The notes beneath the pieces were generated by a model. It saw nothing but the letters and a program-made list of their open reading frames with translations. It was not told where the DNA came from and ran no database searches. A stretch of 64,000 bases of DNA, taken from Dyadobacter sp. 676 (GTDB lineage Bacteria > Bacteroidota > Bacteroidia > Cytophagales > Spirosomataceae). A program made the position numbers and the translations under genes. The stretch covers positions 6,555,001 to 6,619,000 of the forward strand of contig NZ_CP159289.1 in NCBI RefSeq assembly GCF_040448675.1, written 5' to 3'. Of the stretch, positions 1 to 7,672 are shown in pieces; position 1 is the first letter of the stretch, and each line of letters starts with the position of its first letter.

Positions 1-690
1 GCCTGTTGCAAGGAGGGCTGTTGCCGCAAAGCCTTGCAGATAATCGGGGCGCGAGAGCGTCTTGCCCAGGTGCTGGAACGCATTTCCTTTTTGCGGAAGT
101 TTTAAATGCGCATCGATCGGCTTCATTTGCGTCACGATAAGCACCCCGACGATCAGGCCCAGCCCGACAATCATTAAAAACGGCGCATGCCAGCTGAATT
201 TGTTAGCCAGGTAAAGGCCGATCGGAATACCTAGTACCTGACTGCTCGCAAATGCCATTTGTACAAATCCCATCACGCGCCCACGCACGTTGATAGCGAA
301 CAGATCCGTGATAATGGCAAAGCTGATCGAGCCGATGACGCCACCGAAAATCCCTGTAAATACCCGCGCCGCAAGCAGGAAATGGTAAGTCGGCGCTATC
401 CCGCACAGGAAAGTTCCGATCAGGAAGCCGACATAAAAGAAAAGGAGCAGCTTTTTACGGTCGAACTTGTCGGCAAAACCTGCGGTAAGCAGGCCGGACG
501 CGCCCGCGCTGAACGCGTACGCGGATACCACGAGACCAAACTGACTGGTCGTAATGGATAGTTTGTCGAGCAGGATATAGCCCAATGGCGAAAGCACCAT
601 GAAGTCGAGCACAACCGTAAATTGCAGAGTGGCTAAAAGGGCTATGATGAATTTTTCATAGCCGGTAAATGTGGGTTTGGTTTCTGACAT
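1..690 (-). CDS. MFS transporter (3' part outside window)
   Basis: Start ATG is at 690 on the minus strand; the frame stays open for 230 codons and runs off the window edge, so the C-terminal half is missing. Six hydrophobic helices are readable, and the loop between helices 2 and 3 has the MFS motif A form (G-F-A-D-K-F-D-R-K-K). The family exports or imports small molecules by proton antiport in the inner membrane. It is the last gene seen in a minus-strand run headed by a TetR regulator and a small HMA-like protein, which suggests a drug or metabolite exporter controlled by that repressor. The substrate cannot be told from the sequence. Confidence 0.88.
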   Translation of the reverse strand, partial: MSETKPTFTGYEKFIIALLATLQFTVVLDFMVLSPLGYILLDKLSITTSQFGLVVSAYAFSAGASGLLTAGFADKFDRKKLLLFFYVGFLIGTFLCGIAPTYHFLLAARVFTGIFGGVIGSISFAIITDLFAINVRGRVMGFVQMAFASSQVLGIPIGLYLANKFSWHAPFLMIVGLGLIVGVLIVTQMKPIDAHLKLPQKGNAFQHLGKTLSRPDYLQGFAATALLATG

Positions 691-711
691 AAAGTTGGAT
701 TTTGTGAATTT

Positions 712-951
712 TCAGTCTGTTAATTCTTCGCATGCGTAGCCCGCGCGCCTCACCAGCTCGATCATGGGCGCGCATTGCGCATGTGTGGCTTCAATCCGCA
801 ACACCTTGTCGATATCGGCCAGGTCGACATTCCATTTCAGGATATCAGGGCAGTTATCCAGCATAGCCGCAACCGATTTGACTTGTCGTAGATTATTGAT
901 GTTGGTTTTGAAAACCAGCACGAACACGTCGGTGATTTCATCGTTTTTCAT
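712..951 (-). CDS. small HMA/ferredoxin-like fold protein without CxxC
   Basis: I chose ATG at 951 (79 aa); the frame also has an upstream TTG at 987, but that would leave almost no gap to the TetR stop. The order of predicted strands and helices (VFVLVFKTNI, then a helix, then KWNVDL, KVLRIEA, a second helix, GYACEEL) resembles the beta-alpha-beta-beta-alpha-beta heavy-metal-associated domain, but the metal-binding CxxC is absent. It is sandwiched between TetR and MFS genes in the same direction. Many Bacteroidota genomes have such Cys-less proteins; their role is unknown to me. The fold assignment is an inference from pattern only. Confidence 0.6.
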   Translation of the reverse strand: MKNDEITDVFVLVFKTNINNLRQVKSVAAMLDNCPDILKWNVDLADIDKVLRIEATHAQCAPMIELVRRAGYACEELTD

Positions 952-991
952 GGCAAACAAATTGGGATGCAGACCGGTTTCAGCCAAACCG

Positions 992-1579
992 CTAAGGTTT
1001 TAATGCTTTTAGTACCAATCCGAGTGTCAGGTTGATTTTCTCTTCATCGAAAATAAACGGAGGGCGATCGGGCATGCTTTTGCCGGAAATATGGAATTTG
1101 ACGAGCTGATAAAGCGGGGCAAAGGCAACCGACCAATATATTTCAACCGGCAGCGGGACGATTTCCTTTCGCTCGATCGCGTTGTGTACAAACCGTTGCA
1201 TTGCCTGCAAAAAGCGCGTATCTATCGTCGAACGCTCCACCAGCGGCGAATGCTTCACCTGTTCCATAAACGCCATGCTGTATGGATTTTCCAGGCAATA
1301 GTTCATTCGGTTGATCCACTGTCTTTTCAGGCCTTCGTCAAAATGCGCGTCCGGGTCAAAGTTCACCAACGTGGCATCCGACATTTTACGCGATTCTTCG
1401 GTATAAAGCTGTTGGATCAGATCTTCCCGGTCTTTAAAATAAATGTAAATCGTGGCAACGGAAACGCCTGCCGCCCTGGCCAGTTTGTGCATGCTTAGTC
1501 CGTCGAAACCGTGTTGGACGATGAGTTCAATGGCTTTCTCGCGGATTAAGGCTTCTTTGTTGGTGTCTCTGATTCTCAA
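992..1579 (-). CDS. TetR/AcrR family transcriptional regulator
   Basis: 195 aa. The N-terminal 60 residues are a clear TetR DNA-binding domain (IREKAIELIVQHGFDGLSMH..LARAAGVSVATIYIYFKDRE), followed by an all-helical ligand-binding domain. The start is TTG at 1579: a TGA stop lies four codons upstream and no in-frame ATG precedes the HTH. It heads the run that continues into the HMA-like protein and the MFS transporter, so it probably represses its own operon and is released by the transporter's substrate. A near-perfect 20-bp inverted repeat lies just upstream of the gene (1608-1627). Confidence 0.9.
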   Translation of the reverse strand: MRIRDTNKEALIREKAIELIVQHGFDGLSMHKLARAAGVSVATIYIYFKDREDLIQQLYTEESRKMSDATLVNFDPDAHFDEGLKRQWINRMNYCLENPYSMAFMEQVKHSPLVERSTIDTRFLQAMQRFVHNAIERKEIVPLPVEIYWSVAFAPLYQLVKFHISGKSMPDRPPFIFDEEKINLTLGLVLKALKP

Positions 1580-1602
1580 TGTAATAGGTCATATTTGTAA
1601 TG

Positions 1603-1627
1603 CAAATATAAATGAACGTTCGTTTAT
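1603..1627 (-). promoter_or_regulatory. TetR operator palindrome overlapping a Bacteroidota -7 box
   Basis: Bases 1608-1627 read ATAAATGAACGTTCGTTTAT, a 20-bp palindrome with one mismatched pair, the size and symmetry typical of TetR-family operators. On the minus strand the adjoining TATATTTG (1603-1610) fits the Bacteroidota -7 consensus TAnnTTTG and overlaps the operator edge. A repressor bound here would block transcription of the TetR/HMA/MFS operon. The role is inferred from position and symmetry. Confidence 0.7.
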
Positions 1628-1665
1628 TTATAGTTTTGTAACTGAAAAATTCCCCAAAAGGCGGA

Positions 1666-2112
1666 TTAGTAAGTTACTATTTGTCTTAAGTGATGCTCCA
1701 TATGGTCGACGTAGTCGTCAAAATACCATTTCAGCGTATGTGGCTGGCCATCCCTGCCCACGCCTTTTCGCGCAAGGTTTTCAGGCGTGATCGCCCCGGC
1801 AACAGCCGACAGGAGCAGATTGTAATTTTTCCAGGTCGCGATCAGTTGTTCGACCGGAATATCGTTATATCGGCTAAGCCACACCCAGTCGTTCTGGTTA
1901 TAGAAAATTACAGGCTCGTGCTCGGCCTGGATCCTGATAAACCGCTGATGATTATTAGCCGCGCTGTCGATCAAATGGCCTAGAATTTCTTTTTTACTCC
2001 ACTTTTCCGGCGCCGGTTTGCTTTCGAGTTCGGCGGCGGGAACGGCTTCTATGCGCTCCGGGATGTGTTGACAGAGCCAGATTAAACGGTCGATAGCTGC
2101 GCTGATGTCCAT
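1666..2112 (-). CDS. DinB-like four-helix-bundle protein
   Basis: 148 aa, start ATG 2112. The helix starting at KWSKKEILGHLIDSAANNHQRF and the C-terminal YVDHMEHHLRQI carry the spaced histidines that form the metal site of the DinB/YfiT superfamily (thiol-dependent transferases and hydrolases such as bacillithiol transferases). The gene begins 4 bp after the methyltransferase stop, so it is probably co-transcribed with the restriction-modification cluster, though a functional link to DNA modification is not evident. The exact reaction is unknown. Confidence 0.8.
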   Translation of the reverse strand: MDISAAIDRLIWLCQHIPERIEAVPAAELESKPAPEKWSKKEILGHLIDSAANNHQRFIRIQAEHEPVIFYNQNDWVWLSRYNDIPVEQLIATWKNYNLLLSAVAGAITPENLARKGVGRDGQPHTLKWYFDDYVDHMEHHLRQIVTY

Positions 2113-2116
2113 GGTT

Positions 2117-3598
2117 TCAGGAGTGGTCGGTGACTATAAAATTTTCGATTACCTTTTTGTTGTATCCTTTGTAGCCTCCCTGGAAATCCCGCCCCGCTAC
2201 GGCTACGAAGTCGGCCATCCGTTGCGAGTTGAGCTGTTCCAGAAGCATCTGGTAATCGCCGTCATATTTAATAAAATAACCTGAATAAACAGTCACATCC
2301 GGGTTTTCATATAATATGAAATTAGGTTTGCGGTTAATCGGCGAGAAAATGATCTTCCTGCCAAACGCATTGTCAAGCCCCTGCGCACGCCCGAATGCAT
2401 ACCAGGCCACTGCATTAGGTTTCCCGTTATCACGACGATCCAGTTCGGATTTTACTTTAAGCAAATAGGAATATGTTTGAGGAAATTCCGCTTTAAGCGT
2501 TTCTTCGGGGATAATGCGCTGTTTATCAGACTTATCTTTCCGGTAAGGGAAGAGGATGTATTCCGTGACCGGATCATCGGCGCTTTTCAGTTTGGAGCCT
2601 TTGATAACCGGTTTCAGCAACTGTTTTTCAAGGTGTGTAAAAAAACCGTTTTTGTTTTTAGCATAAACCACGCCATTCTTTTCGCTGATAATACTGAAGA
2701 GATAACAGCCGTCGGCTAATGTCGTTAGTCCTACCGAGATTTTACAGATATCGCCCAGCCGGCGCCCCCGCGGCGTTGTTTGCTCATGCATGGACAACTG
2801 CCACGGAACATCCTGGCTCAATTCGAGGTAAGGAATGTTACGTCCAAGGTATTCGAAGCGATTATTGAGGCAATGCTCAAACCGAAAGCGGTCACCAGGC
2901 TCACTACCAAATACTGTGATTGCGGGGTAGGTGGAAGCGGCTCCAAACACAGGAATATCGCGGTAATTGGTAATATGTTTCAAATTCCGGTGCTTATAAA
3001 AGTGCATGCGCAATGGGGCACCCGATTCCGACACGAGGTATGAGTTGGGAGTTATCAGCCCGCATATGCCGTTGGGGTTCAGTAGCTTCGTTGCCAACTG
3101 GAAGAAGGCGATGAACGCGTCCGTAGAACCCGTTCTGCAAAACGAGTAGTGTTTCTGGATGTATTTTCGTTGGGGTTCGGGCAAATGCTGAATGCGGATA
3201 TAAGGCGGGTTCCCGACGATTATGTCGAATTTCTCCCGGGAACGCCATTGTTTCAGGGCGTCGCATTTGCGTAAATTCCAGTTTACGCTGATTCCCAGAG
3301 GTGCGGTCAGCGCATCCAGATTTTCGCGGCATTGCTGCAAGGCATTTTTGTCGATATCCCAGCCATGTAATTGTTGCAGCCTCTCAACCAGCTGCTCCGC
3401 CGGGGTGTTACCGATGATAAATTCGGCCATCGGCACCAGAAACCTTCCGTCGCCGCAGGCTGGATCGAGCATTGTCTTGCCCGTCAGATCATCCTCGTAA
3501 AAACCGCAATGCCCCAGAATTTTCTCAACGATATGAAGCGGCGTATAAATCTGGCCCAGCAATTTTTTCCGCGCGTACATGCGTGTTTGTGAAGCCAT
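2117..3598 (-). CDS. N6-adenine DNA methyltransferase (Eco57I/TaqI-like)
   Basis: 493 aa, start ATG 3598. SAM-binding motif I is DPACGDGRF (residues 45-53) and the catalytic motif IV is NPPY (residues 130-133), the signature of gamma-class N6-adenine methyltransferases. The N-terminal GQIYTP segment is typical of this class. Residues beyond about 270 match the general layout of a TaqI-like target-recognition domain. It lies 2 bp after the PIN toxin stop and in the same run as a PD-(D/E)XK endonuclease, so it most likely protects host DNA in a type II restriction-modification system. The recognition sequence cannot be deduced here. Confidence 0.9.
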   Translation of the reverse strand: MASQTRMYARKKLLGQIYTPLHIVEKILGHCGFYEDDLTGKTMLDPACGDGRFLVPMAEFIIGNTPAEQLVERLQQLHGWDIDKNALQQCRENLDALTAPLGISVNWNLRKCDALKQWRSREKFDIIVGNPPYIRIQHLPEPQRKYIQKHYSFCRTGSTDAFIAFFQLATKLLNPNGICGLITPNSYLVSESGAPLRMHFYKHRNLKHITNYRDIPVFGAASTYPAITVFGSEPGDRFRFEHCLNNRFEYLGRNIPYLELSQDVPWQLSMHEQTTPRGRRLGDICKISVGLTTLADGCYLFSIISEKNGVVYAKNKNGFFTHLEKQLLKPVIKGSKLKSADDPVTEYILFPYRKDKSDKQRIIPEETLKAEFPQTYSYLLKVKSELDRRDNGKPNAVAWYAFGRAQGLDNAFGRKIIFSPINRKPNFILYENPDVTVYSGYFIKYDGDYQMLLEQLNSQRMADFVAVAGRDFQGGYKGYNKKVIENFIVTDHS

Positions 3599-3600
3599 TG

Positions 3601-4047
3601 TCAGAAATCGATGCCGGGTTTCTTGTGGAATGCTTTTATTACAAATTGAGACGGCGTTATTACCTGGATATGTTTGGCATAAGGTTCAAAATCCGACACA
3701 TTGGAAGTAATCAAGTAATCACAACGCTCTATTACTGCCGCTGCATATTGAAAGGCATCTTCCAAATCCTTAAAACCGGCAGACAAACCTTTGGTAAATA
3801 CCATTTTATCCGAAATACAAATATTGAGAAACGAAAGATAGGCTTCAAGCCTGGCACAAAGCGCTTTTCCATGTATCCCGTTTTTGTTCATGACATATAC
3901 AAAAGTATACAATGAACCCGGTGAAATGAAAACCGGAATCTGATCTTTTCGTGCTTTGAATAGAATGTATGCAATTTCAAGCGGTTGACCTGTTTGCCTT
4001 TCCAGCGCGTGGTCGATTAGCCCATTGGTATCAAGAAAAATCCTCAC
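3601..4047 (-). CDS. PIN-domain toxin (VapC-like)
   Basis: 148 aa. The start is GTG at 4047, overlapping the antitoxin TGA by four bases (GTGA), the translational coupling typical of toxin-antitoxin pairs. The acidic residues of a PIN nuclease are recognisable: D6 in the FLDTN motif, D94/D97 in DLEDAFQYA, and D110/D119 in the CDYLITSNVSDF region. PIN toxins are Mg-dependent RNases that cut tRNA or rRNA. The gene sits inside the restriction-modification run, between antitoxin and methyltransferase, so loss of the cluster could free the toxin. The family call is firm; the RNA target is unknown. Confidence 0.82.
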   Translation of the reverse strand: MRIFLDTNGLIDHALERQTGQPLEIAYILFKARKDQIPVFISPGSLYTFVYVMNKNGIHGKALCARLEAYLSFLNICISDKMVFTKGLSAGFKDLEDAFQYAAAVIERCDYLITSNVSDFEPYAKHIQVITPSQFVIKAFHKKPGIDF

Positions 4048-4303
4048 GAACCCAATTTCTCGGCGATCATTGTCCTTTTGATTTCGTCGTCAGTCAGGCG
4101 GCTTAATGGCCCTTAGCGCATCCAATGAGCGCAAATGGCAGGGAATTTCTGAATTCTTCTTTTTCGGTCATGTTGGCATTTTCATAGGTAGGTTTGAAAT
4201 CTTCAAACCCTGCGTTGTGCCTCTCCTCCGTTTCAGGATATTGATTGCGCTGATTTTTAAAAACAGTTGGCGCACTTTGGCTGGATCTTTTCTGATTTTT
4301 CAT
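4044..4303 (-). pseudogene. antitoxin partner of the PIN toxin, frame broken by one base
   Basis: From ATG 4303 (an upstream ATG at 4360 is also possible) the frame runs to ..FALIGCAKG and then stops at 4103. One extra G in the G-run at 4110-4112 (CCC on the plus strand) would join it to PLSRLTDDEIKRTMIAEKLG and end at a TGA that overlaps the toxin GTG start. The restored protein is about 86 aa, hydrophilic, acidic at the end, and placed exactly where a PIN antitoxin should be. I read it as a real antitoxin gene with a one-base deletion, possibly a sequencing error. The family is not recognised. Confidence 0.55.
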
Positions 4304-4344
4304 AAGTTGATGAGCGAAATAGTTTATATATGTCGCAAAATATA

Positions 4345-5007
4345 TCATTTCAACGCGCATAACCGGAATCCCTTTATCCTGCGGAGTGAACCGGTTATCA
4401 CAGGAGGTGCGATGTGTGAAAACGGCACTTCATAGGTGGGTTCGTCGAACTTAAATGTGCTGCCGTCCGCCCGCGTGCGCCTTGCACCGGAAAGGTAAAG
4501 TGTCCCGAGTTCACCGTTTTCCAAGGCCTGCTTGTCGATGAAACCGAGCAGGGATGCAATAGTTCCCTCGCTCACGGATTGGTGAAATGAAATACAGAAG
4601 TAATGCGAAGTTTTAGAGCCCGGTTTATGAAGTTGCGAAGAAGGGATATTCAACACGTAATCGCCAGCAAGCGTGCCCGAGCGGCGTTTCATGGATTTGA
4701 TATCGACGGCGAATTCTTCGGTCTCTGAACGGATTAGGAAGTCCTGGCCCCAATCCTGACCGTCGATGGCGCCAAAGGAGCGGGACGGTCGCGGAAAATG
4801 GTAGCAGTCTGCGAAGACGACTTCCCCCAAGGTACCCGTGAAGCGCATCATGCGCGTCTGCGCGAGGCGGTCCGCATTTTTATCCCAAATGTTCGAAACA
4901 CGGTGGTGTTTTATCGAATGGTCAACGAGCTGTCGGGCAAAAAGCTTCTGCTCGTTGCCGACGGAGATTTGAATATAAGTGCCGTTGTTCAGAACAATTT
5001 GCTCCAT
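4345..5007 (-). CDS. putative type II restriction endonuclease (PD-(D/E)XK)
   Basis: 220 aa from ATG 5007. A GTG at 5106 would extend it, but that part lies within the neighbouring membrane-protein gene. Residues E62 (TLGEVVF), D89 (GQDFLI) and D102-x-K104 (AVDIKSM) are spaced like the acidic/lysine core of the PD-(D/E)XK nuclease fold. It is in the same operon-like run as an adenine methyltransferase about 750 bp downstream, which supports a restriction role. No named endonuclease is recognised. It overlaps the upstream membrane-protein gene by 19 bp. Confidence 0.65.
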   Translation of the reverse strand: MEQIVLNNGTYIQISVGNEQKLFARQLVDHSIKHHRVSNIWDKNADRLAQTRMMRFTGTLGEVVFADCYHFPRPSRSFGAIDGQDWGQDFLIRSETEEFAVDIKSMKRRSGTLAGDYVLNIPSSQLHKPGSKTSHYFCISFHQSVSEGTIASLLGFIDKQALENGELGTLYLSGARRTRADGSTFKFDEPTYEVPFSHIAPPVITGSLRRIKGFRLCALK

Positions 5008-5490
5008 GCAAACCTGATGGCCAGCAAGGTGAGTACAAAACCAATTAAAATAACGGAAAACGGAACGTAAGTGAATGCTACTAAGTGGATTCGGTCGAAA
5101 AACCACATCACGCCGATGAGCGCGGCAATTAAGGTAAGAAATCCTGAAATTTTCCCAAAACCGGGAATGAGCGAGAACGGGATCTTGCTTTTGATCAACA
5201 TCAGAGTGAGCGCCATCGAAACAATGGGCAAAAACTGCAAAAAGATGTTGGCTTGCCAGATGCTCTGGCGCTCGAAGAGAAAAAGGTAGATGTTAAGGGT
5301 AACCGCGAAAATACCCGGAATGCAAACCGCGTAAACGAGGATTGCATAAATAATGCTCCAAAACTTAATATCCCGGCTTCCGTCCGCTGCCATGCCAACC
5401 ACCCATGCGGTAAATGGCAATATCAAAAAAATAAACTACCGCAGGCCAGGGGTTCGACGACACGGAAGTGAAGAATTGTTGTAGCGTCAT
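4989..5490 (-). CDS. four-helix membrane protein of unknown function (frame broken at a T7 run)
   Basis: Starting at ATG 5490 the frame gives MTLQQFFTSVSSNPWPAVVY, then reaches a run of seven T (plus strand 5425-5431). With six T it continues into ILPFTAWVVGMAADGS and the rest of a roughly 166-aa protein with four hydrophobic helices ending IRFAWSKLF. As read, only the downstream part from 5426 (TTG) is open. The joined protein matches my recollection of a conserved Bacteroidota inner-membrane family of unknown function. Its 3' end overlaps the endonuclease start by 19 bp, so the two are co-transcribed. Confidence 0.65.
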
Positions 5491-5495
5491 TTTTT

Positions 5496-5561
5496 GAAGG
5501 AGGAAAGGGAGGAAAGGAGGAAGGAGGAAATTTTCTTCTTCCCTTTCCTCCTTTCCTTCCT
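5496..5561. repeat. purine tandem repeat with inverted pyrimidine arm
   Basis: A left arm built from GGAGGAAA-like units (5496-5530) is followed, after TTTT, by a pyrimidine arm (5535-5561) that is largely its reverse complement. It lies between the stop of the actin-fold gene (5567) and the start of the membrane protein (5490), both on the minus strand. It could fold as a hairpin and act as a terminator, or form an H-DNA-type structure. It has the same architecture as repeats elsewhere in this window. Confidence 0.6.
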
Positions 5562-5566
5562 ACAAA

Positions 5567-6589
5567 TTAAAGACCAAGTAAAAATCCGATCGTAAAATTG
5601 GCGTCCCAGTCGAATACGAATTGCTGGCAGCCGGTTGCGTCGGTAATGGCTTTATAAATGTTAACCCCGGCTTTGGATTTCGCGTTTGTCAACTTGGAAT
5701 AGGCCAGGGGAGCCGCGAGCGTCGTATAACGCTCTTTGCCTTTACGTACTTCCTTAGCCATCTCGAAAGGCACACCGCCGATGATAAAGCACGTATTACG
5801 CAGGTTGGCGGGCACTTGCTTCGCCTTGGCGCTAACTTCCTGGTACACTTTCGAATCGTCGGTGCCGTCCTGGAAGTACTTCGCCCCGTAGGACTCCAGG
5901 GCCGAGATCTTACCGCCGCTAATCCAGGAGATTTTCGTGTTACCGGAACCGATGTCCACTACAAATGCCTTGTCGGCGTATTCGGTCGGAAGAACGGATT
6001 TTAACGCCAACTGACCTTCCTGTTCAGGGGTTACCTGGTTCACCACATAGCCGAGCGACTTCAGAACGCGGGTAATTTTGGTGGTAACTTCGGCTTTGGC
6101 GGCACCGGAGCTCACAACGAAGTGAATGTCCTTACTGCCCACGCCGTAATCCAGCATTGTACCGATGTACTTTTTCAAACCGATACGCACATCTTCGTCC
6201 GTGGCCATATTCTCTGTCACCAGGCTGTTCCCGAATTCCGATTTTTCGAGTTTCCAGCGTTTTTCCTTATCGACCGTAATGATAAAAGAATTAAAACCGC
6301 TGGCGCCAAGTTCTACCACACCTTTGAGTTTGCCGTCTACCGGTGCAGGCGGCGTGTAGGTGAACGCGCCCGTCCCATCGCTGGCAGCTTCGCTGGTGGA
6401 AGAAGTACCCGGATCAGAGGCGGTGCTTTCAGATCCACTCGTTGTGGCTTCTGTCTCAGGGCTTTGGGCCTGGTCTTCGGCCATCTGGTTCAGGGCCTTT
6501 TGTCCGCCGAAGTATTTGTACCCGACGAATAGGGCCCCCAAAATAAGCGCAGTGATGATCAACCGGCCGGCAACTGTTAGTCTTTTCAT
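5567..6589 (-). CDS. membrane-anchored actin/Hsp70-fold (ASKHA) protein
   Basis: 340 aa, start ATG 6589. One N-terminal transmembrane helix (about residues 8-25) is followed by a Ser/Thr/Glu/Pro-rich linker (to about 80) and a globular domain. Two beta-hairpin motifs resemble the phosphate-binding loops of the actin/Hsp70/Ppx-GppA superfamily: GVVELGASGFNSF near 90 and AFVVDIGSGNTKISW near 210. IGGVPF and GFLLGL segments follow. The domain is predicted to lie outside the cytoplasm or at the membrane face, depending on topology. It is the last gene of an operon with two coiled-coil proteins. The exact family is not recognised. Confidence 0.6.
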   Translation of the reverse strand: MKRLTVAGRLIITALILGALFVGYKYFGGQKALNQMAEDQAQSPETEATTSGSESTASDPGTSSTSEAASDGTGAFTYTPPAPVDGKLKGVVELGASGFNSFIITVDKEKRWKLEKSEFGNSLVTENMATDEDVRIGLKKYIGTMLDYGVGSKDIHFVVSSGAAKAEVTTKITRVLKSLGYVVNQVTPEQEGQLALKSVLPTEYADKAFVVDIGSGNTKISWISGGKISALESYGAKYFQDGTDDSKVYQEVSAKAKQVPANLRNTCFIIGGVPFEMAKEVRKGKERYTTLAAPLAYSKLTNAKSKAGVNIYKAITDATGCQQFVFDWDANFTIGFLLGL

Positions 6590-6638
6590 GTGTTATGGTC
6601 TGTAAATTGGAAATATGAAGCGAATAAATGAAGATTTA

Positions 6639-7652
6639 TCAATCGAGTAGCCCTTTATAGCTCGAATCTTTCGGCGTATCTATCGAACGGGGCGCGGACT
6701 GGGGCGAATCGAGCTGGATCAGTTTGAACTGACCGGAGTTGTAGGCTTCCAGCATTGCCTGACCTTTGTCCGATAACAAACCATTCTGCACGTCCACCGC
6801 ATTGATAAAGTCCAGCGACAAATCCATCGCACGTTTCATCTCTCCCAATTTCTGGCTCATGTCGTCCTGAATGTATTCCATCGATTCGTCGAAATAGAAC
6901 TTTTTGTCAGGGTTGCCCTTGAAAATGCTGATAGCCGTACGCAACGCATTGGAGCTTTCCTTTACAATTCTATACTCGGCTTCTTTGAGTTTTACCTTTA
7001 TTTCGGTTTCTTTAATAATGTAATCTGCGCTCTTGTTTACTTTTTCCATAAATTCCAGCACAGTTTTCATATTGCGCTGCAAAGGCAGGAGTTTTTCGTT
7101 CATTTCCTGCAAGCCCGCCCCTTCGATGGTTGCAAGGGAAGCTGTTTCCTTCATACCCGGGCGGTCGAGCATGGTGCTGGCTTTGTTCGCTTCGGCAAAT
7201 TTCTGCTTGATGCGCTCGTTGTTCTCGTTGATGTTCTTATTCAGCTTTACCAGTTGCCCCGCCAGGGTGTTGATCTGCCCCTGCATTTTCTCACGCTTCT
7301 CTTTCAGGTCGTCAATGTAAATTTTCATGATGGCGATCGGATCGAGCTTGATAATGAGCCCGGTAATGCTGCGCATCAGCGATTTGAACAGAAAGAATGC
7401 CGCGGTACGAACGTCCTTGCTTGTCAGCAGAAATATCACCACGGCCAGTATCGCCATCAGGAAGCCGAGGTATAGGGTATTCTGCGTCACTTCGATCAGG
7501 AAAGCTGCGATTTTATTCCAGAAATAGAGGACTACAGCCCCTATACCTCCCAGGAAAAGGAGTGAAGTAATGCCTTCCGGTCGGCTCCAATAGGACCTTT
7601 TGGAGTTATCCTCCTGCGGGCCGCCGATCTGGGTGAAATCCGGTGTTGCCAT
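6639..7652 (-). CDS. membrane protein with long coiled coil
   Basis: 337 aa, start ATG 7652. Two closely spaced hydrophobic helices (about 30-50 and 60-78) are followed by a third apolar amphipathic stretch (about 85-100) and then roughly 180 residues of heptad-rich, charged sequence (DDLKEKREKMQGQINTLAGQ and beyond). The layout resembles scaffolding proteins that link the membrane to soluble partners, and loosely the PspA/ESCRT-III type of helical protein; I cannot assign a family. It lies 20 bp after the upstream coiled-coil gene and 49 bp before the actin-fold gene, so all three are likely co-expressed. Confidence 0.6.
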   Translation of the reverse strand: MATPDFTQIGGPQEDNSKRSYWSRPEGITSLLFLGGIGAVVLYFWNKIAAFLIEVTQNTLYLGFLMAILAVVIFLLTSKDVRTAAFFLFKSLMRSITGLIIKLDPIAIMKIYIDDLKEKREKMQGQINTLAGQLVKLNKNINENNERIKQKFAEANKASTMLDRPGMKETASLATIEGAGLQEMNEKLLPLQRNMKTVLEFMEKVNKSADYIIKETEIKVKLKEAEYRIVKESSNALRTAISIFKGNPDKKFYFDESMEYIQDDMSQKLGEMKRAMDLSLDFINAVDVQNGLLSDKGQAMLEAYNSGQFKLIQLDSPQSAPRSIDTPKDSSYKGLLD

Positions 7653-7672
7653 TTGTGATTTAGTTGTCAGGT

